NCBI GenBank assembly: GCA_945859605.1
Contig: OX243822.1
Coordinates: forward strand, 1,526,385-1,590,384
Length of the DNA: 64,000 nt
Direction: 5' to 3'
From: Lumbricus rubellus
Lineage: Eukaryota > Annelida > Clitellata > Crassiclitellata > Lumbricidae
Notes under the pieces: generated by a model
Database searches by the model: none
The model's input: the letters and a program-made list of their open reading frames with translations, nothing else
What the model was told of the DNA's origin: nothing
Shown here: piece after piece, positions 20,386 to 33,119 of the stretch
Layout of the letters: the number at the start of each line of letters is the position of its first letter
How positions within the stretch are numbered: the stretch's first letter is position 1
Translations under genes and position numbers: made by a program

Positions 20386-23049
20386 TCGGGAGTGTAGGGT
20401 GGAGTGGAGGGCCCCTGTCGGCTGGAATGGATGGAGCATGGGTGGGTCCGTATGGGTATGAACAGTTAAACATGACAGTTAAGAGGACTTAACATGTTGC
20501 AACACTGTCAACAATGTCATGTTGGAGAGTGATGTGACACGACTCGTACAATTTAACACTTTAAAAATGAAATAATTTTTAGTGGAAGCTCATCGTTGAC
20601 GATGTTAAGAGTTGTCATGATAGAGCTGGTGTCAGCAGGGTTTCAGCGATTTTCTTTAATTTGACAGTTTTTGCAGCGTTTGATGCGGTCGCTTTAATTA
20701 TTAAGAAGTTGCGTTTTTTAACAATACAATGTTAAGAACTTTTAGAGAGTGTTGAGTTTTCCTATTGTTTTACAGAGTGACTGGGTACATTTGGTCTCTT
20801 GAATTTGAAGGCCCCCTCTCGATCTCTCAGTCAAACAGACCAGCACGCTAGCTTTTTGCTGCTTAGTGTCGCCCCCTTATTTATCCAGGTTTGGGACTGG
20901 CACTGTCAGAGTGCACACAGTGGGGGAGTTTCAGCATGCTAGCCTCAGTATTTGTTATTTATTCTGTGCGCTAGCCACGACCACTGTAGACCCAGTGGGA
21001 ACGCCAGCTGTACAATTTCAGCAGGTTGCGTCAGGGTCACGCAGTATGAGAATTTTAGAAAAATAATGAGCAGGGGTCTGTAATTCAGATGTTGATCTAT
21101 GTGAACTTGGAGTGTGCAATGAGGACTTTACTATGGAGTCGTAAGAAAGACTGGTGGTTGAACCCTGCAATCTCCCCCCCGGCAATTCCCACACTGGGGG
21201 TCACGAGTTATTCAGTAGGTCGAATAATTTGAAATAGGGGGGGGGGGGAATTAACTAAAATAGGATAAAGAAAATATCAAAGAATTTTAGACAGGTTGAG
21301 ATTTAATAATCTGCTTCGAAGTACGGTAGTGCCGCCACTGTGTAGCCTAGACCTAGACCTCAAATGTACGTTGTAATGTAATTCAGACAATTTATATGGC
21401 ATCGTCAGTAGCAAGCCGCTTCTACGATGCTTTACACGCATAATTATTGTCAACTGTCAGAGTAAATGTAATTCATTATATGAATAGTAACAATCAATCA
21501 ATCACATAAATTTGTATAGCGCCTCTTCAAGATCTCTACTCAGAGGCGTGATTTATAGATTTATATAAGCATATATTTATTATTTAACAAGGTTCTGTAA
21601 ATATTTATTTAGGTCCTTGTGAACATTAATATCAATAATTATGATCTCGAACACTTTCCAAATTCCAATGAAAAACACTGAAAAATATTTATTCAAAAGA
21701 AATCCATTCCTACTGGACAAAAAGAGACGAGACAACCACGTAGGTCCGTTTGATTGCAAATTATCACAAGTCCACGTCAAATTAAGTACGTAACTTTAAA
21801 GTTTAAACAAACCGAAGCAAAAACTCAGTAGAAATACGCAAAATGCCACAACGAAAAGCGCTAAACGAATGCCTAATAAATAAAGCGCTAAATGAATGCC
21901 TACAGAAACTTCAGCTGCGCAACAATCCGTGACGTCACCAAATATTCCAACACAAGAAATGCAACGTAAATAGAAAAAAAAACACGCTAGAAGCTTACTT
22001 GGAAAAGTCGAATAATTGTAAAAATTGAGGCACAAGATGTCAACCGAAAAACTTCAAGACAAAATGCAGATGATATCAAATAATGTTTAGCGTAACCGTA
22101 GTATCAGAGAGACCAGTATCTAATGACAGCATAGCTAACCGGCCCTCACGACGCCTCAAGGCCGCAAAAGTTGGTAAACAAATCAAATACTGTCTACGGC
22201 CTTGAACCTGATCCTAGTCGACACTCACGGTCCACCAATACTGCAATTATGCCTATGTTTATATCTTCAACATAAATAAATCCTGAACTAACCAAATCCT
22301 GGTTCAAATGAGATTCACTTGCATAAGTGTTGTGCAATATTACAGAAAAGAGACTTAAACATACTCACACATTCGAATGAAAATACACAAAGGCACAAAA
22401 AATATCACAATATCCACTCAAAATTCTTCAAAAACGAGAAACTCACACAAAGCACATCCACACTGATATAATGTGATATTATTAGTAAGCAACAACATGA
22501 AACTTGTCTTCGAATACTGCTGGTGTAAGACATGATTTTAGTTTATCCCCCAACTCGTCAGCAAACTCCTGCACTCATTCCATATTGAACAACAAAAAAC
22601 AAGAAGCGGAATTCTAGCACCATTGCAATAAACAGAGTTCTAAAAACAAAATAAGCAACCAAAGAAAAACGGTATTCACGCAATAAACTGAGGTATATAA
22701 ACAGAATAATAAACTACAAAAAACAAAGAATAAGGGCATTTAATACTACAAAAAACCAATATTTATAAACAGAATAAAAAACAGAAATCTATATATCTAT
22801 AGTATTAGTGCAATAAACCAAACAATTGTAAACTGAAAACGCACTGAAAAAAAGACCACTCTTACAAAAAGCCATGCTTTATAAACAGAACAAATAGCAA
22901 TAAAAAAACAAAAAGAATTCCTGTATTGCACAAAAACAAAACAATCGACGAACAATTACACATACGACACTCGATATGGTACTACGAAGATGAATTCGCA
23001 AACACTAGTCGCAGTCAAGTCCTGCAGAGCTCTCCTATCCGCCAAACAC
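20386..23049. other. Intergenic region between RFX and MAP1 (convergent genes)
   Basis: No coding exon is recognised. It holds a minus-strand copy of the CAGTGCCAG dispersed repeat (20865-20925), a G-run at 21235-21250, a minus-strand L2-like tail (21490-21550) with TGAT-type tail, and a very A-rich stretch at 22350-22980. The small hydrophobic frame near 21796-22035 has no recognisable domain. Confidence 0.6.
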
Positions 23050-26000
23050 TTACAAATCGAGTTTAAACGCTTCAAAAGCATCTTTCTCGTCAGCCGTGCC
23101 ACAGCGCTCATCTGCAGCCCTTCTCACATCGACATTCAACCATGAAAGCTTTTCCGCATGACTAGCAACCCACTCTTCCAGCACCTTCGAGCCGTGCGTC
23201 GGAAATACACTAACCGAACACTTCCCACCATCTCGTTCCTCTTCCCACTCTTCCTTCGCCTCCAGCAAACTGTCAAGGACACTGGTGTCGTGGCCGACGG
23301 AAGACAGAACGTAGTAGCGAGCTCGGACTTTCTGGAAAAATAGGTTGCTCACGTACTGCGGTTCGCCGCGGCCCGGGATAAACGCCACGGTGAAGTAAAC
23401 CGAGTCAGAATTGGTCGGAGTGAGCACCTTTTGCTCGGAGGTTTTACTCGCTGGAACGGTTTCGGAAAGCTTGCTTGGCGTGGCTTCCACCTTTGTCGTT
23501 TTCTGCACCGTAATTTTGTCGCAAGACAGGTTGCTGTCGGTTGCAATTCTTTTGCTCTTGTTGTCTTTCGTGCGAGTCTCCTTCGTAGGCTTGAGATTCT
23601 TTCCGGCATCGTTTGCCAAAGATGTCTTTCCGTTGTTACGAACGTTTGGCTTCTTCTTTCTCGGTTCGTTCGACTCGCTAACACCGACCTTTCAAATCAT
23701 ATAAAATCAAATCAAATAATTTTTATTGGTCCGTTTGTAACAGCAACAAGCACACCAAGTCAGAAACAAAAATTACACAGAGCATCACAAGTATCACCAA
23801 ATTGTTAAACATTAGTCAATCCAATAACTTAATTAGTTGACATAAATGATTCAGTCATATGGCCAAGACTGGGATAATCTCCAAAGAAGTAGGCTAGGTA
23901 AGGATTGCAAAAACCTAGTGGTCCTAGGGTTAAGTGATACCAGTGTGGACAAATTTCCCTAGACCTGGGATGCGAGGTTTTAAAAGGTAACTTGTGCAAA
24001 GCAGCAAAAGTGGACACAAATAGAGACCCAGAAGGAAGGAAATCCTGCTAGTAGGGCCCCCAAAGATATTATTAAATAATTTTTATAGATACAACACCAA
24101 CCTTTGCGTCGCTCAGATGTTTCGGAGGTTCTGGTTCGGGTAGATTCATTGGCTCCCAGGTCTGAGTTGGATCGAAACATTCGCTATCACCGTCCAAAGA
24201 ATCTTCTTCCACATCTGAGCTGGAACTAGCTTTTCGTTTCATACTGAATTCTAACTCACAGTCGCTTGCTAAAGACCGAGGCGCTGTGAAGATGTCATCT
24301 TTGTACGCAACTCCCTGAAACGGGTTCATTGCCGGGAAGTTGTTTCCGCATCCGCTGCGAAGTATATCGACATTGAAGTCTGGATCGTGGGCTGTGGTGG
24401 AGTTGGAAAAAGTTGGCGACACTAAGGCATAGTTTCCATTATCTGGGAGTTGATCGGTCTTGGAGATCGAAAGCAGATCGTCAAGGCTATCCGCTCGATC
24501 GAGATCATCCAACGTGACAGGTGCACTGCAGAGTTTCTCTCCAGGTTTTTGTACCTCGTGTGGCACCTTGAATCTCTCGCCAGTCGATGGTTTTGGCTTT
24601 GCATTCTTTGGTACCTTTGTGATGCTCTTTTCGGATGATGGTGCAATTCGTTTCTCTGCAGGCAGCATGTCTTCCTTGGCGGCCGATACTTTAGATGGTT
24701 GTACCAGTGCTTCCTCTCCAGTGGGCAGTTCAAATGACGCTGCAATTGCAAACTCTGCAGGTGGTACATCAAGAGATTCCAAAGTAGTAGATGGCAGTCC
24801 TTTTTCATCATTCGAAAGTTTGACAGCTTCTATCGGCCGGTCCAGATCTTCCTTAGTAGAAATCACTTCAGCTGGTTGCGCCACTGTGTCTTCCGCCTTA
24901 GTAGCAGCCACTTCTAATGGTGGTACCACTTCGTCCTCTGCCTTAGTAGCAGTCATTTCCAATGGTGGTACCGCTGCATCCTCTCCAGTTGTTATATCCA
25001 TGTCATGTTTAGTAGCAGACACATCAGCTGGTGATACCACTTCAACCTCTGCAACCTTCTGATCTTCCGTAATAACAGGCACCACGGAAGGTGATACCAC
25101 TTCTTCAGCAGGTGGTAAATCCATGTCATCCTTAGCAGAACACACTTCGAACGGTGGTACCACGTCGTACTTAGCAAGTGGTACGTCCTCCTCTTCCTTA
25201 GTCATGTCTCCAACAGCATGTTTTTTAGGTTGTAGAACCACTTCAACCTCTGCAGAAGATGGTGGTATACCCACATCTTCCTTCATAGCAGCAAGAACTT
25301 TAATATCCTTTTGAGAAGAAGGCCCTATAGCTTCAGCTGCCTCATAAAATACTACTGTATCTTTTTCTGCAAATGGTTGTTCAATTTTCTCTGGCGGTTG
25401 TTCAATTTTCTCTGGTGGTAGTTCAATTTCCTCTGGTGGTGGTAGTTCAATTTTCTCTGGCGGTTGTTCAATTTTTTCTGGTGGTAGTTCAATTTCCTCT
25501 GGTGGTGGTAGTTCAATTTTCTCTGGTGGTTGTTCAATTTTCTCTGGCGGTTGTTCAATTTTCTCTGGCGGTTGTTCAATTTTCTCTGGTGGTTGTTCAA
25601 TTTTCTCTGGTGGTTGTTCAATTTTCTCTGGCGGTTGTTCAATTTTCTCTGGTGGTTGTTCAATTTTCTCTGGTGGTTGATCAATTTTCTCTGGTGGTTG
25701 ATCAATTTCCTTTGGTGATAGTTCGATTTTCTCTGGCAGTTGTTCAATTTTCTCTGGCAGTTGTTCAATTTCCTCTGGTGGTTGTTCAACTACCTCTGGT
25801 GGTAGTTCAATTTTCTCTGGCGGTTGTTCAACTACCTCTGGTGGTAGTTCAATTTTCTCTGGTGGTAGTTCAATTTTCTCTGGTGGTTGTTCAATTTCCT
25901 TTGCTGGTTGTTCAATATTCTCTGGTGGTTGTTCAATTTTCTCTGGCGGTTGTTCAATCTGCTCCTGTTCAATTGGTACTTCCACTTCTTCCTGTATACC

Positions 26001-29000
26001 TCGTAGTACCACATTACTCTCAGACAATTCCCTTACCTTCTCTGGGCATTTTTCCAGCTCCCTCCCTGCAACCTCTTTTTCCTGCTGTGCAATCTGTTCA
26101 CATGCACTGCTTTCCAACTGGTGCTCTTCCAACAGGGAACCAGACTCTTCTTCCATTTTGCCTGGTTCATCTGTTGAAATCGTGTTGGATCCATCGGATG
26201 TTGTATCCACTGACCCCAGTATGGACCCAGCAACTAAGGCATCACTATTTTTAGGAGAATTGCCAGATTTTCCAAGGTTTTCGCTTGGTTTTTTACTTTC
26301 AAAAGTGTTGCTAGATTTGCTCAAATCTTCCATTGTTTCTTCACAACTGGACTTGCCTACATCTTTTGTTCCTTCACTTGTTTGAATACCACTGGACTTC
26401 GTAACAATTTCCTTTGTTTCTTCACTTGCACAAAAATCGCTGGACTTGCCGACCACTTCTTTTGTGCCAACAACTTCTTTTGTTTCTTTACTTGGCTTAC
26501 CTACAGCTTTCGTTTCTTCACTTGCATTAACATCGCAAGTCTTCTTTGTTTGGCGGCTTGGTCCTTTGGCAGTCTGTTGTATTTTCTTAGGTCGCTTCAT
26601 GCTTCCATGCAAAGTATTTTTAGCTATCTGCTTCTCAACTTTTTGGGTGGCATGATCAGTTTGCTCTCCCTCAACTTTCCACAAAGCATCAACGCTTTTA
26701 GTTCCAGTTTCTTTACTTTCAGAAGCGTCGCAAGATTTGCTCAAATCTTCCATTCTTTCTTCACAACTGGACTTGCCAACATCTTTTGTTTCATCACTTA
26801 CACGAATATCAACATCACTGGACTTGCCAGCATCTTCTTTTCTTTCTTCAACTGCACGAACATCATGGCACTTGACTACATCTTTTGTTGCATCACTTAC
26901 ATTTTCAGCATTGAAAATCTTTTTCTTTGGTTGGCAGCTTCGTCCATTTACAGTCTTCTCTGCTTTCTTCGCTCGCTTCATACTTCCATGCAAATTATTT
27001 CCCGCTATCTGCTTCTCAACATTTGTTGGTGCATGATCCGCCTCACTGGTTTTACCCAGAGCATCTGATTTCTTACTTCCACCACATTCGTCCAGGTCTT
27101 CGCATTCTGCCATTTGCACAGCAGACGTTTCAGCTACGACATCCGCTCCCTTTGCTTGACCTATGTCCATCTTCACACCGCTGCGGCCTTTGGCTACCAA
27201 GCGCCTTTTGGCCTCTGCTAAGCTGGAGACACCCGATGGCGGTTTGTTTCGTTGTTTGGTCTCTCGCTGGGTGGTTACCACTGAACCACTTCCGGCCGCT
27301 CCGTTACGTTTGGAACCCGAATCCTTGACAATGATGTGCTTCTCTTTCAATTGGGTTCTTCCACCGTTTTTACCTTTCTTAGGGTCTTCAGGTTTCTTTG
27401 CCGTTTCATTAACCGTACAATCGTTTCCAGGATATTTATAGACGTCTTTGCACAGGCAAGCGTGAACTTCCAGTTTCGATTTCCTTTTCAACTTTTCCAG
27501 TCCAGCACACACAACACTTTCTGGTGCTCCACCAGTAAGAAGAACCCTGATAGGTTTCCCATGCGGAGCGGGAACCCAGTGCAGCACAGCGCAGACAGAA
27601 AACGCGTCCCACGCTGGTATCCTAGTATCCGGAAAACCCACGTCGGTGGTATCCTCCTCCTTCCAGCTTTCCAGAAACTGTTTCAGATGTTCATCGTTGT
27701 TTGGGTGCAGCACGTCGATGCAGGCGCTTCCAACGCCGACCTTGTGGAAGAGACAAGCGTGCGTTTCCGTTCCATCCGACACGCACGGATGCGGATCGAT
27801 TCCCAGCTGTTCCAGGTCACGGATGATCGACGACACCTCGTTACGCCAATTCACCATGGTCTCTTTATTCTCCTCTTTATTCAAATCCTTTTTCGTTGAT
27901 GCAACCGCAGAGCCTCCCTCGTTCTGCTTCCAGCAGTTCAGAAACGCGTGTCCAATCTTCGGACGTGCCGGTCCATCCATTGCTTTCATTTTCTCCAGTA
28001 TCGACTTCGTCCCGAAGAGATTGTGGATTCCAAGGTTCGTCAGCAGGAGAACGTCCAGCCGGTCTCTCCGACGAATGAAGTCCCAACAGAGTGGATCGCG
28101 ACCGTATCCCGTGTCAGCCAGGACGCTGAAATCACCCATTCCGAAGAACACTGATGTGCCTTGTCCCGAAGGAAAGACGTACATCGTTGGTTTATCGTAG
28201 AACTGTGGTGTAGCAAAGCTGGAAGGCCGCAATTCGGGGTCTTTAATCGTTGATGGAAGGCAAAGCTCTTCCAACAGTTGACTACAGAACGCGTTGATTC
28301 CTTCATTTTCCACATTCGAAGATGATTTGAGTCCTTGTCTGCCAGATATTTCAAAGACCGTAGGACAAGGAGTATTGGGAGATCCATTGCCAGAGGTGTT
28401 TGGAAGGTATGGTCCATCACGCAGGAGCCACAGCCCGGTTGGAGGAAAGATCAGGCCGACATATACGACGAGGGTGAAAGGTGAACCATCCTTACCGCTG
28501 TCGGAACGAAGGCTCGTGAGTTTGTCGTTGAGAGTGTTTATGCCGATGTTTACGAGGATCTCTGCTTGCACTGCAGATGACTTGTACAACAAAGTCACCT
28601 CACCTGAAATCAATAAATCAATCAGTCAATTAATCAATTTGTTTATTTGAAGCAATTAGACTGACAGAAATGCAACTCAATGTGAAACTTTTGCTTACAA
28701 TTCAAATTTTGAATGTTGTCTGTAGAGCTATTTCATATAGGCCTAGTATTAGTATTCGTATTTGGCCGAATAGTTGGTCCAATTAGTTGTATTCAGCCGA
28801 ATATTCAGCCGTGGCTGGGTTGGGAGCGCCTTTGAGAAGATTTGGAAAGTGTGCTATATAAATCCATAGAATGAATGAATATATAAATGAATGATTGAAT
28901 GAATGGAGGAATGAAGGGGTCAATGAATGAATGAATGGTGATAATCACCTATTCGGTACAGACCTAAATTGTGACATAATTTTTAAATTTTTCCGACAAT

Positions 29001-30181
29001 TGAACAATTACACAGATCTGCTAGCATAGCATACCAGTTGGTGTAGAGTTTCTGATGGGATTAACTGTCACAAAGTTCTGCAACTCTTTGTTCAAGTCGC
29101 ACCGACTCAGATTTGCATTCCATGACGATGATAGATCTAAAATACACCATGCATTAGAACTGCTGTACAACACAACAGAGTGAGAATAATTGTAGGGGTT
29201 GACCTTTCAGGGGTTCAACCTCCCAGTCTTTTTTAGTCTTTTTTACAGCCCCACAATCCCATAGTTAAGTATTTTCAAACGTTAACTGTACATTGACATA
29301 GTTCTGTTCACATTAGTTCTTGTTGTTTCTATTTAATGTGCTTCCGCATGTAAATGGTTTCGGTATGTTGCCTGGATTTGTCTAATTTTCAAATAAACGA
29401 ATATAAATATATGCACATTGATCTTTGGGAAAGAATAACTTAAATGTTTTCCAACAAGTATTCTTCGCTGTTTGATGCTTTTGACTGCTAAAGATCGAGC
29501 ACATGCACACAACCCTCTTTGGAATATGCTGTCTCCTTCTATTCAATCTTAAATTTTATCTAGCAAACCTTCCCACCTTTGCTTTTCTCAAAACCTAGGT
29601 ATGTTTTCTTCTCTTGTGGCATTGCACACTGGGAGTGCCTCATAACGGTTTACCTAACTAGAGACGCCTTATAAATGTTTAAGATGAAAGAATTCTCCAG
29701 TCCAAACCTCCATATCTCCCACTGTTATTTTAGTCTGAAGTCTGCTCAAGTTACATTTAACGGCGTAGTATTCCTGCATCGGAATTTAAGGAAAGGGGAG
29801 TAAGAGGTAAGAGAAAACGAAGACAGAGAACAAAGGAAAGAAGGGAAGACCACAGGTAAAATGGGAAGAAGTAATGAGGGATGGCCGTCAGCTTTAGGGC
29901 AATGTTTGCCCCTGCACTGGTGCGCAGCAAAACGACGAATTCTTAATCCCGGTTGTTAGACGAACCCAAAAAAGTTTTCAGAAGAAGCAACGTCGGCTCC
30001 GATATTTTCGCAACAAACCTTCGACTAAACGCGTTTGAAGCAGGAATTGCGTTCGACTATCGTTCGAAAGCTCTCCAACGACGATTATAATTCTGGCAAC
30101 AGATGAATCGGATGAAGACAAAGCGGAAGAAACCGCAGAAGGAGAGGAATTGTCTTCAACAATAATAGACATCTCAGACAT
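23050..30181 (-). CDS. MAP1: MAP1-family microtubule-associated protein (futsch/MAP1 homolog), complete
   Basis: Four exons on the minus strand, all in frame: 30181-30019, 29136-29035, 28603-24102, 23688-23050 (about 1801 residues). The N-terminus has the conserved VARIIIVVGEL and WNANLSRCDLNKELQNF of MAP1 heavy chains. A metallo-beta-lactamase-like block follows at about residues 230-330 (FSVLADTGYGRD, DRLDVLLLTNLGIHNLFGT). The middle is Lys/Glu-rich and disordered, with a PPEKIEQ array at about residues 968-1167. The C-terminus is a typical light-chain domain (FFQKVRARYYVLSS, DSLLEAKEEW, FPTHGSKVLEEWV, EAFKLDL). MAP1 precursors are usually cleaved into heavy and light chains that bind microtubules and actin in neurons. 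It is shorter than vertebrate MAP1A/B and has a single light-chain domain, as expected for a pre-duplication homolog. Transcribed convergently with RFX. Confidence 0.93.
25370..25970 (-). repeat. 21-bp coding tandem repeat (PPEKIEQ)n in MAP1
   Basis: About 28 near-identical heptads PPEKIEQ, with variants PPEKIEL, PPEVVEQ, PPEEIEQ, LPEKIEQ and PPEKIDQ, encoded by a 21-bp DNA repeat. The central seven or so units are most homogenised. Length is probably polymorphic. The opposite strand is also open across the array (LVVVQFS repeats), a side effect of the repeat. Confidence 0.9.
28800..28925 (+). repeat. L2-like 3' tail with GAATG terminus, MAP1 intron 2
   Basis: GGGTTGGGAGCGCCTTTGAG...GTGCTATATAAATCC then AGAATGAATGAATATATAAA. 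The hairpin arms are partly mutated. Confidence 0.7.
29150..30018. other. MAP1 intron 1, no other gene seen
   Basis: Positions 29780-29900 contain a purine-rich plus-strand stretch whose translation (GKKGRPQVKWEEVMRDG) faintly resembles a LINE RT tail. Otherwise nothing is recognised. Confidence 0.35.
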
Positions 30182-30253
30182 CTTTTCGATGCTGTTATTG
30201 TCTCAATGATCATTCCGATGCCAAACTCCGGTGGGCGTGGCCTACGCGCAGGT

Positions 30254-30261
30254 TATTTATA
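30254..30261 (-). promoter_or_regulatory. Possible TATA box of MAP1
   Basis: TATAAATA on the minus strand (in CTATAAATAACC), 73 bp upstream of the MAP1 start codon, inside a locally GC-richer stretch. A position match only; the transcription start is unknown. Confidence 0.35.
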
Positions 30262-30469
30262 GACCTGGGTTATGGACCGCCCACTGACGATTTCTAGGTG
30301 CATTGCAAGAAAGGGTGCGTTTTCTGGACAGCGTTTAAAATATGAGGGAGAACATTATTAATTTATTATCAGTCCGAATATAATAATTTATTTTTTTAAT
30401 ATAAAAGGATGGCGCATTAGCCAATGGTATTCAAAAATGTTCTGACTTGATGACAGTAATACTACAGAT

Positions 30470-30545
30470 GGTACGTGGAGGTTTAGCGGTAAGTCCCGTG
30501 CCTTGTAAGCGAAGGGTCGCTGGTTCGAATCTACCAGTTTTTCTT
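30470..30545 (+). other. tRNA-like sequence (Thr-TGT-like), relic or SINE head
   Basis: GAGGTTTAGCGGTAAGTCCC resembles a D arm and CTTGTAAGC an anticodon loop (TGT). Box-B-like GGTTCGAATC follows. The stems pair incompletely. Placed upstream of MAP1. Confidence 0.3.
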
Positions 30546-31037
30546 CAAAGACATCCTGGCAAATAGCATCTGTGCCCTAGACCGCATCCATTCGAACAAA
30601 CCAGTAAACCAATATTATTTAAAAAACTTCATAACACGGATGCTGCATAAAAATGCTTAGTAGACTTCATTCGCTGCTCTCTTTGTGTTTGGTATCTGTC
30701 GCGTTATGACGACCGGTTATTTTGTCAATAAAACAAAATTACTATAATATAGTTGGCCTATAGTATAGTTTGGCTGGGATAAAGATGTGACGATCACAGT
30801 GGCGAATAAAGCTTTTAGAAGACTATTTTAAAGTTTTAAATAAAGAATGTACATACTTACTTTATTTTCTGTTTATAACGTCTATACGTTATAGGTGCGT
30901 GTGTAAATAGAAAGATTTGTAAAGCATTGGTCTAAATTTTATTTTCAAATTTTGTCAGAAGTTTCTAAATAAGGCTTTTGTTCCTAATAAATCGGAAATC
31001 TCTTGTTCTCCACATTTCCGATTATTCATTCCTTGTT

Positions 31038-31675
31038 GCATTCGCTAGATGGCTAGACGTTTTAGTAAGTCCCACAAAATAATGAGTTTCGTATTGAGAA
31101 TGTTTCGGCTGCATTCGCTAGATGGCTAGACGTTTTAGTAAGTCCCACAAAATAATGAGTTTCGTATTGAAAATGTTTCTGCTGCATTCGCTAGATGGCT
31201 AGACGTTTTAGTAAGTCCCACAGAATAATGAGTTTCATATTGAAAATGTTTCTGCTGGATTCGCTAGATGGCTTGGCGTTTTAGTAAGTCCCACAGAATA
31301 ATGAGTTTCATATTGAGAATGTTTCTGCTGCATTCGCTAGATGGCTTGGCGTTTTAGTAAGTCCCACAGAATAATGAGTTTCATATTGAGAATGTTTCTG
31401 CTGCATTCGCTAGATGGCTTGGCGTTTTAGTAAGTCCCACAGAATAATGAGTTTCATATTGAGAATGTTTCTGCTGCATTCGCTAGATGGCTAGACGTTT
31501 TAGTAAGTCCCACAAAATAATGAGTTTCGTATTGAAAATGTTTCTGCTGCATTCGCTAGATGGCTAGGCGTTTAGTAACAGTCACACAATTGAGTTTCGT
31601 ATTGAGAATGTTTCGGCTGCATTCGCTAGATGGCTAGACGTTTTAGTAAGTCCCACAAAATAATGAGTTTCGTAT
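31038..31675. repeat. 73-bp satellite array, left part
   Basis: Nine units start with GCATTCGCTAGATGGC at 31038, 31111, 31184, 31257, 31330, 31403, 31476, 31549 and 31619 (period 73, last step 70). The array is cut at 31675 by the LTR element and continues at 38346. Each unit carries TTCGCTAGATGGC, which resembles the CTCF core. Confidence 0.93.
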
Positions 31676-32779
31676 TGTCATGAGTTATCTTTAATGGCGA
31701 GTTAAGCCCTAGCCTATTATGGAAAGGGTGTCTAGAATAATTGTCATCGAAATAGAGAACAAAGCACAAAACTCGTTTAGAAATTATTAAGGTATAAAAG
31801 ACAACTGAAAATGAAACTAAAAGACATATACATATAGAGCAAACAGTATCGTTGATAGGCTACGCCTATAGCGCCCTAATCGATGGTCGTGCCCTCCCCC
31901 AGGCCCCCCAACAAAACTTCGCCCCCACTCACGTTTCCGTTCGCATGGAGACAGTTTCTGCAGGTGTGAAGAAGTCCTGTTACGCAGTGAAGGGCTTCGG
32001 TCGGCTCACTGGTCTGGTTGTCTGGCTTTGAAGTCGTCCGTTGGTCCGTTCTCGAACCCAGCGTCGAGAGTTCCAGTCCTGCTGGCGTTCCAGCTACGAC
32101 TGCTGGTCCCGTCTTGTAAAGGAGTGCCCGTTTCTCACAGGCACCGCCCACGTCTAGCATAGACGTGGTCACGTGGTAGAGAAGTTGCGACGAAGTGGCG
32201 GAAAGCGACGGAGAAAATGGCGGGAAAGCGTCCGCCCCTTCTAGACCGTCCTCGTCTGGTAGTAGCACCGTTGTGCTCCGAATTCGCCTGGTAGCACCGT
32301 TGTGCCCAGTATTCACCTTCTTGCACCGTTGTGCGTTGTCCTACGCTCGAACGTCCTTCAGCAAAGTTCAGCGTGCATGCCCACTTCGCATCTCCGACCG
32401 ACGACTGATGACTCCTCGACGACAGCTTCCGACGACTGACGACTGACGACTCTCCTCCTCCGACAGCTTCCGACGACTGACCGCCGACTGACTCTCCTCC
32501 GACGACTGACTCCCAGACAGTCCGTTCTCTTGCCTATATAGGCCTATCCGCCTTCCAGACAGATGACCTTTACCCCTGACACACCTTTTGGACCCAACGA
32601 CCATCGACGACCATCGATATATTATATAAGCTAGATTATTATAGGTATATCTATATACTATTGTCAAACTGTCATTTAAGCACATAATACTATTATATAC
32701 GACATAACACAATATAGGTATATAATGCATAGGTCTACAACAATGGGCCCGATACTATTTACAAGGGCAACTCGTGACA
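31676..32779 (-). repeat. 3' LTR of the gypsy element
   Basis: Starts TGTCATGAGTTATC and ends AACTCGTGACA, so the ends are imperfect inverted repeats (TGTCAYGAGTT). The interior holds three CACCGTTGTGC copies (32262-32335) and a CGACTGA-rich stretch (32396-32515). It matches the other LTR almost base for base; differences are seen near 32448-32452. The reading frame at 31876-32316 is present in both LTRs but has no recognisable domain. Confidence 0.93.
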
Positions 32780-32780
32780 A

Positions 32781-32792
32781 TGGCCCCCCACT
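32781..32792 (-). other. Polypurine tract
   Basis: On the minus strand GTGGGGGGCCAT abuts the 3' LTR, the expected place for plus-strand priming in an LTR retrotransposon. Confidence 0.7.
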
Positions 32793-33119
32793 TAAGAGAA
32801 AACTAACTTAGCTTTTCTTTACAACTAAAACTAAAACGATTGCCCTGTTAATATCTAGGTTTACTTATCCTAATTCCTATTTAGGCCTACAGATGGCGGC
32901 TTAAAAAATCGGCCCCCACATTTTCAAACCCTTTTTTAAAAGCGTATAATAAAGAAATACGGCTGCAAAATTAAAACCCAGTAAATACTAAACTCCCATT
33001 TACTGGATTAGCTCCTTGATGATAGATCAAAGACTGATGATCCATCCGACTTACTCACTCACAACATTATCACCCCTAACCTAGTCCTCGATTTCCTTGT
33101 CCAGCTCCTGTCTCATAGC

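Noticed and set aside
21796..22035. 79-codon hydrophobic minus-strand frame
   Set aside because: Random-looking hydrophobic peptide in AT-rich intergenic DNA with no domain or signal context.
25373..26254. 293-codon plus-strand frame opposite the MAP1 repeat
   Set aside because: It mirrors the 21-bp coding repeat and has no domain; the minus-strand exon is supported by homology on both sides.
31876..32316. 146-codon frame in both LTRs
   Set aside because: It is kept only because the LTRs are almost identical; no domain, and it spans LTR sequence on the element's own strand without initiation context.
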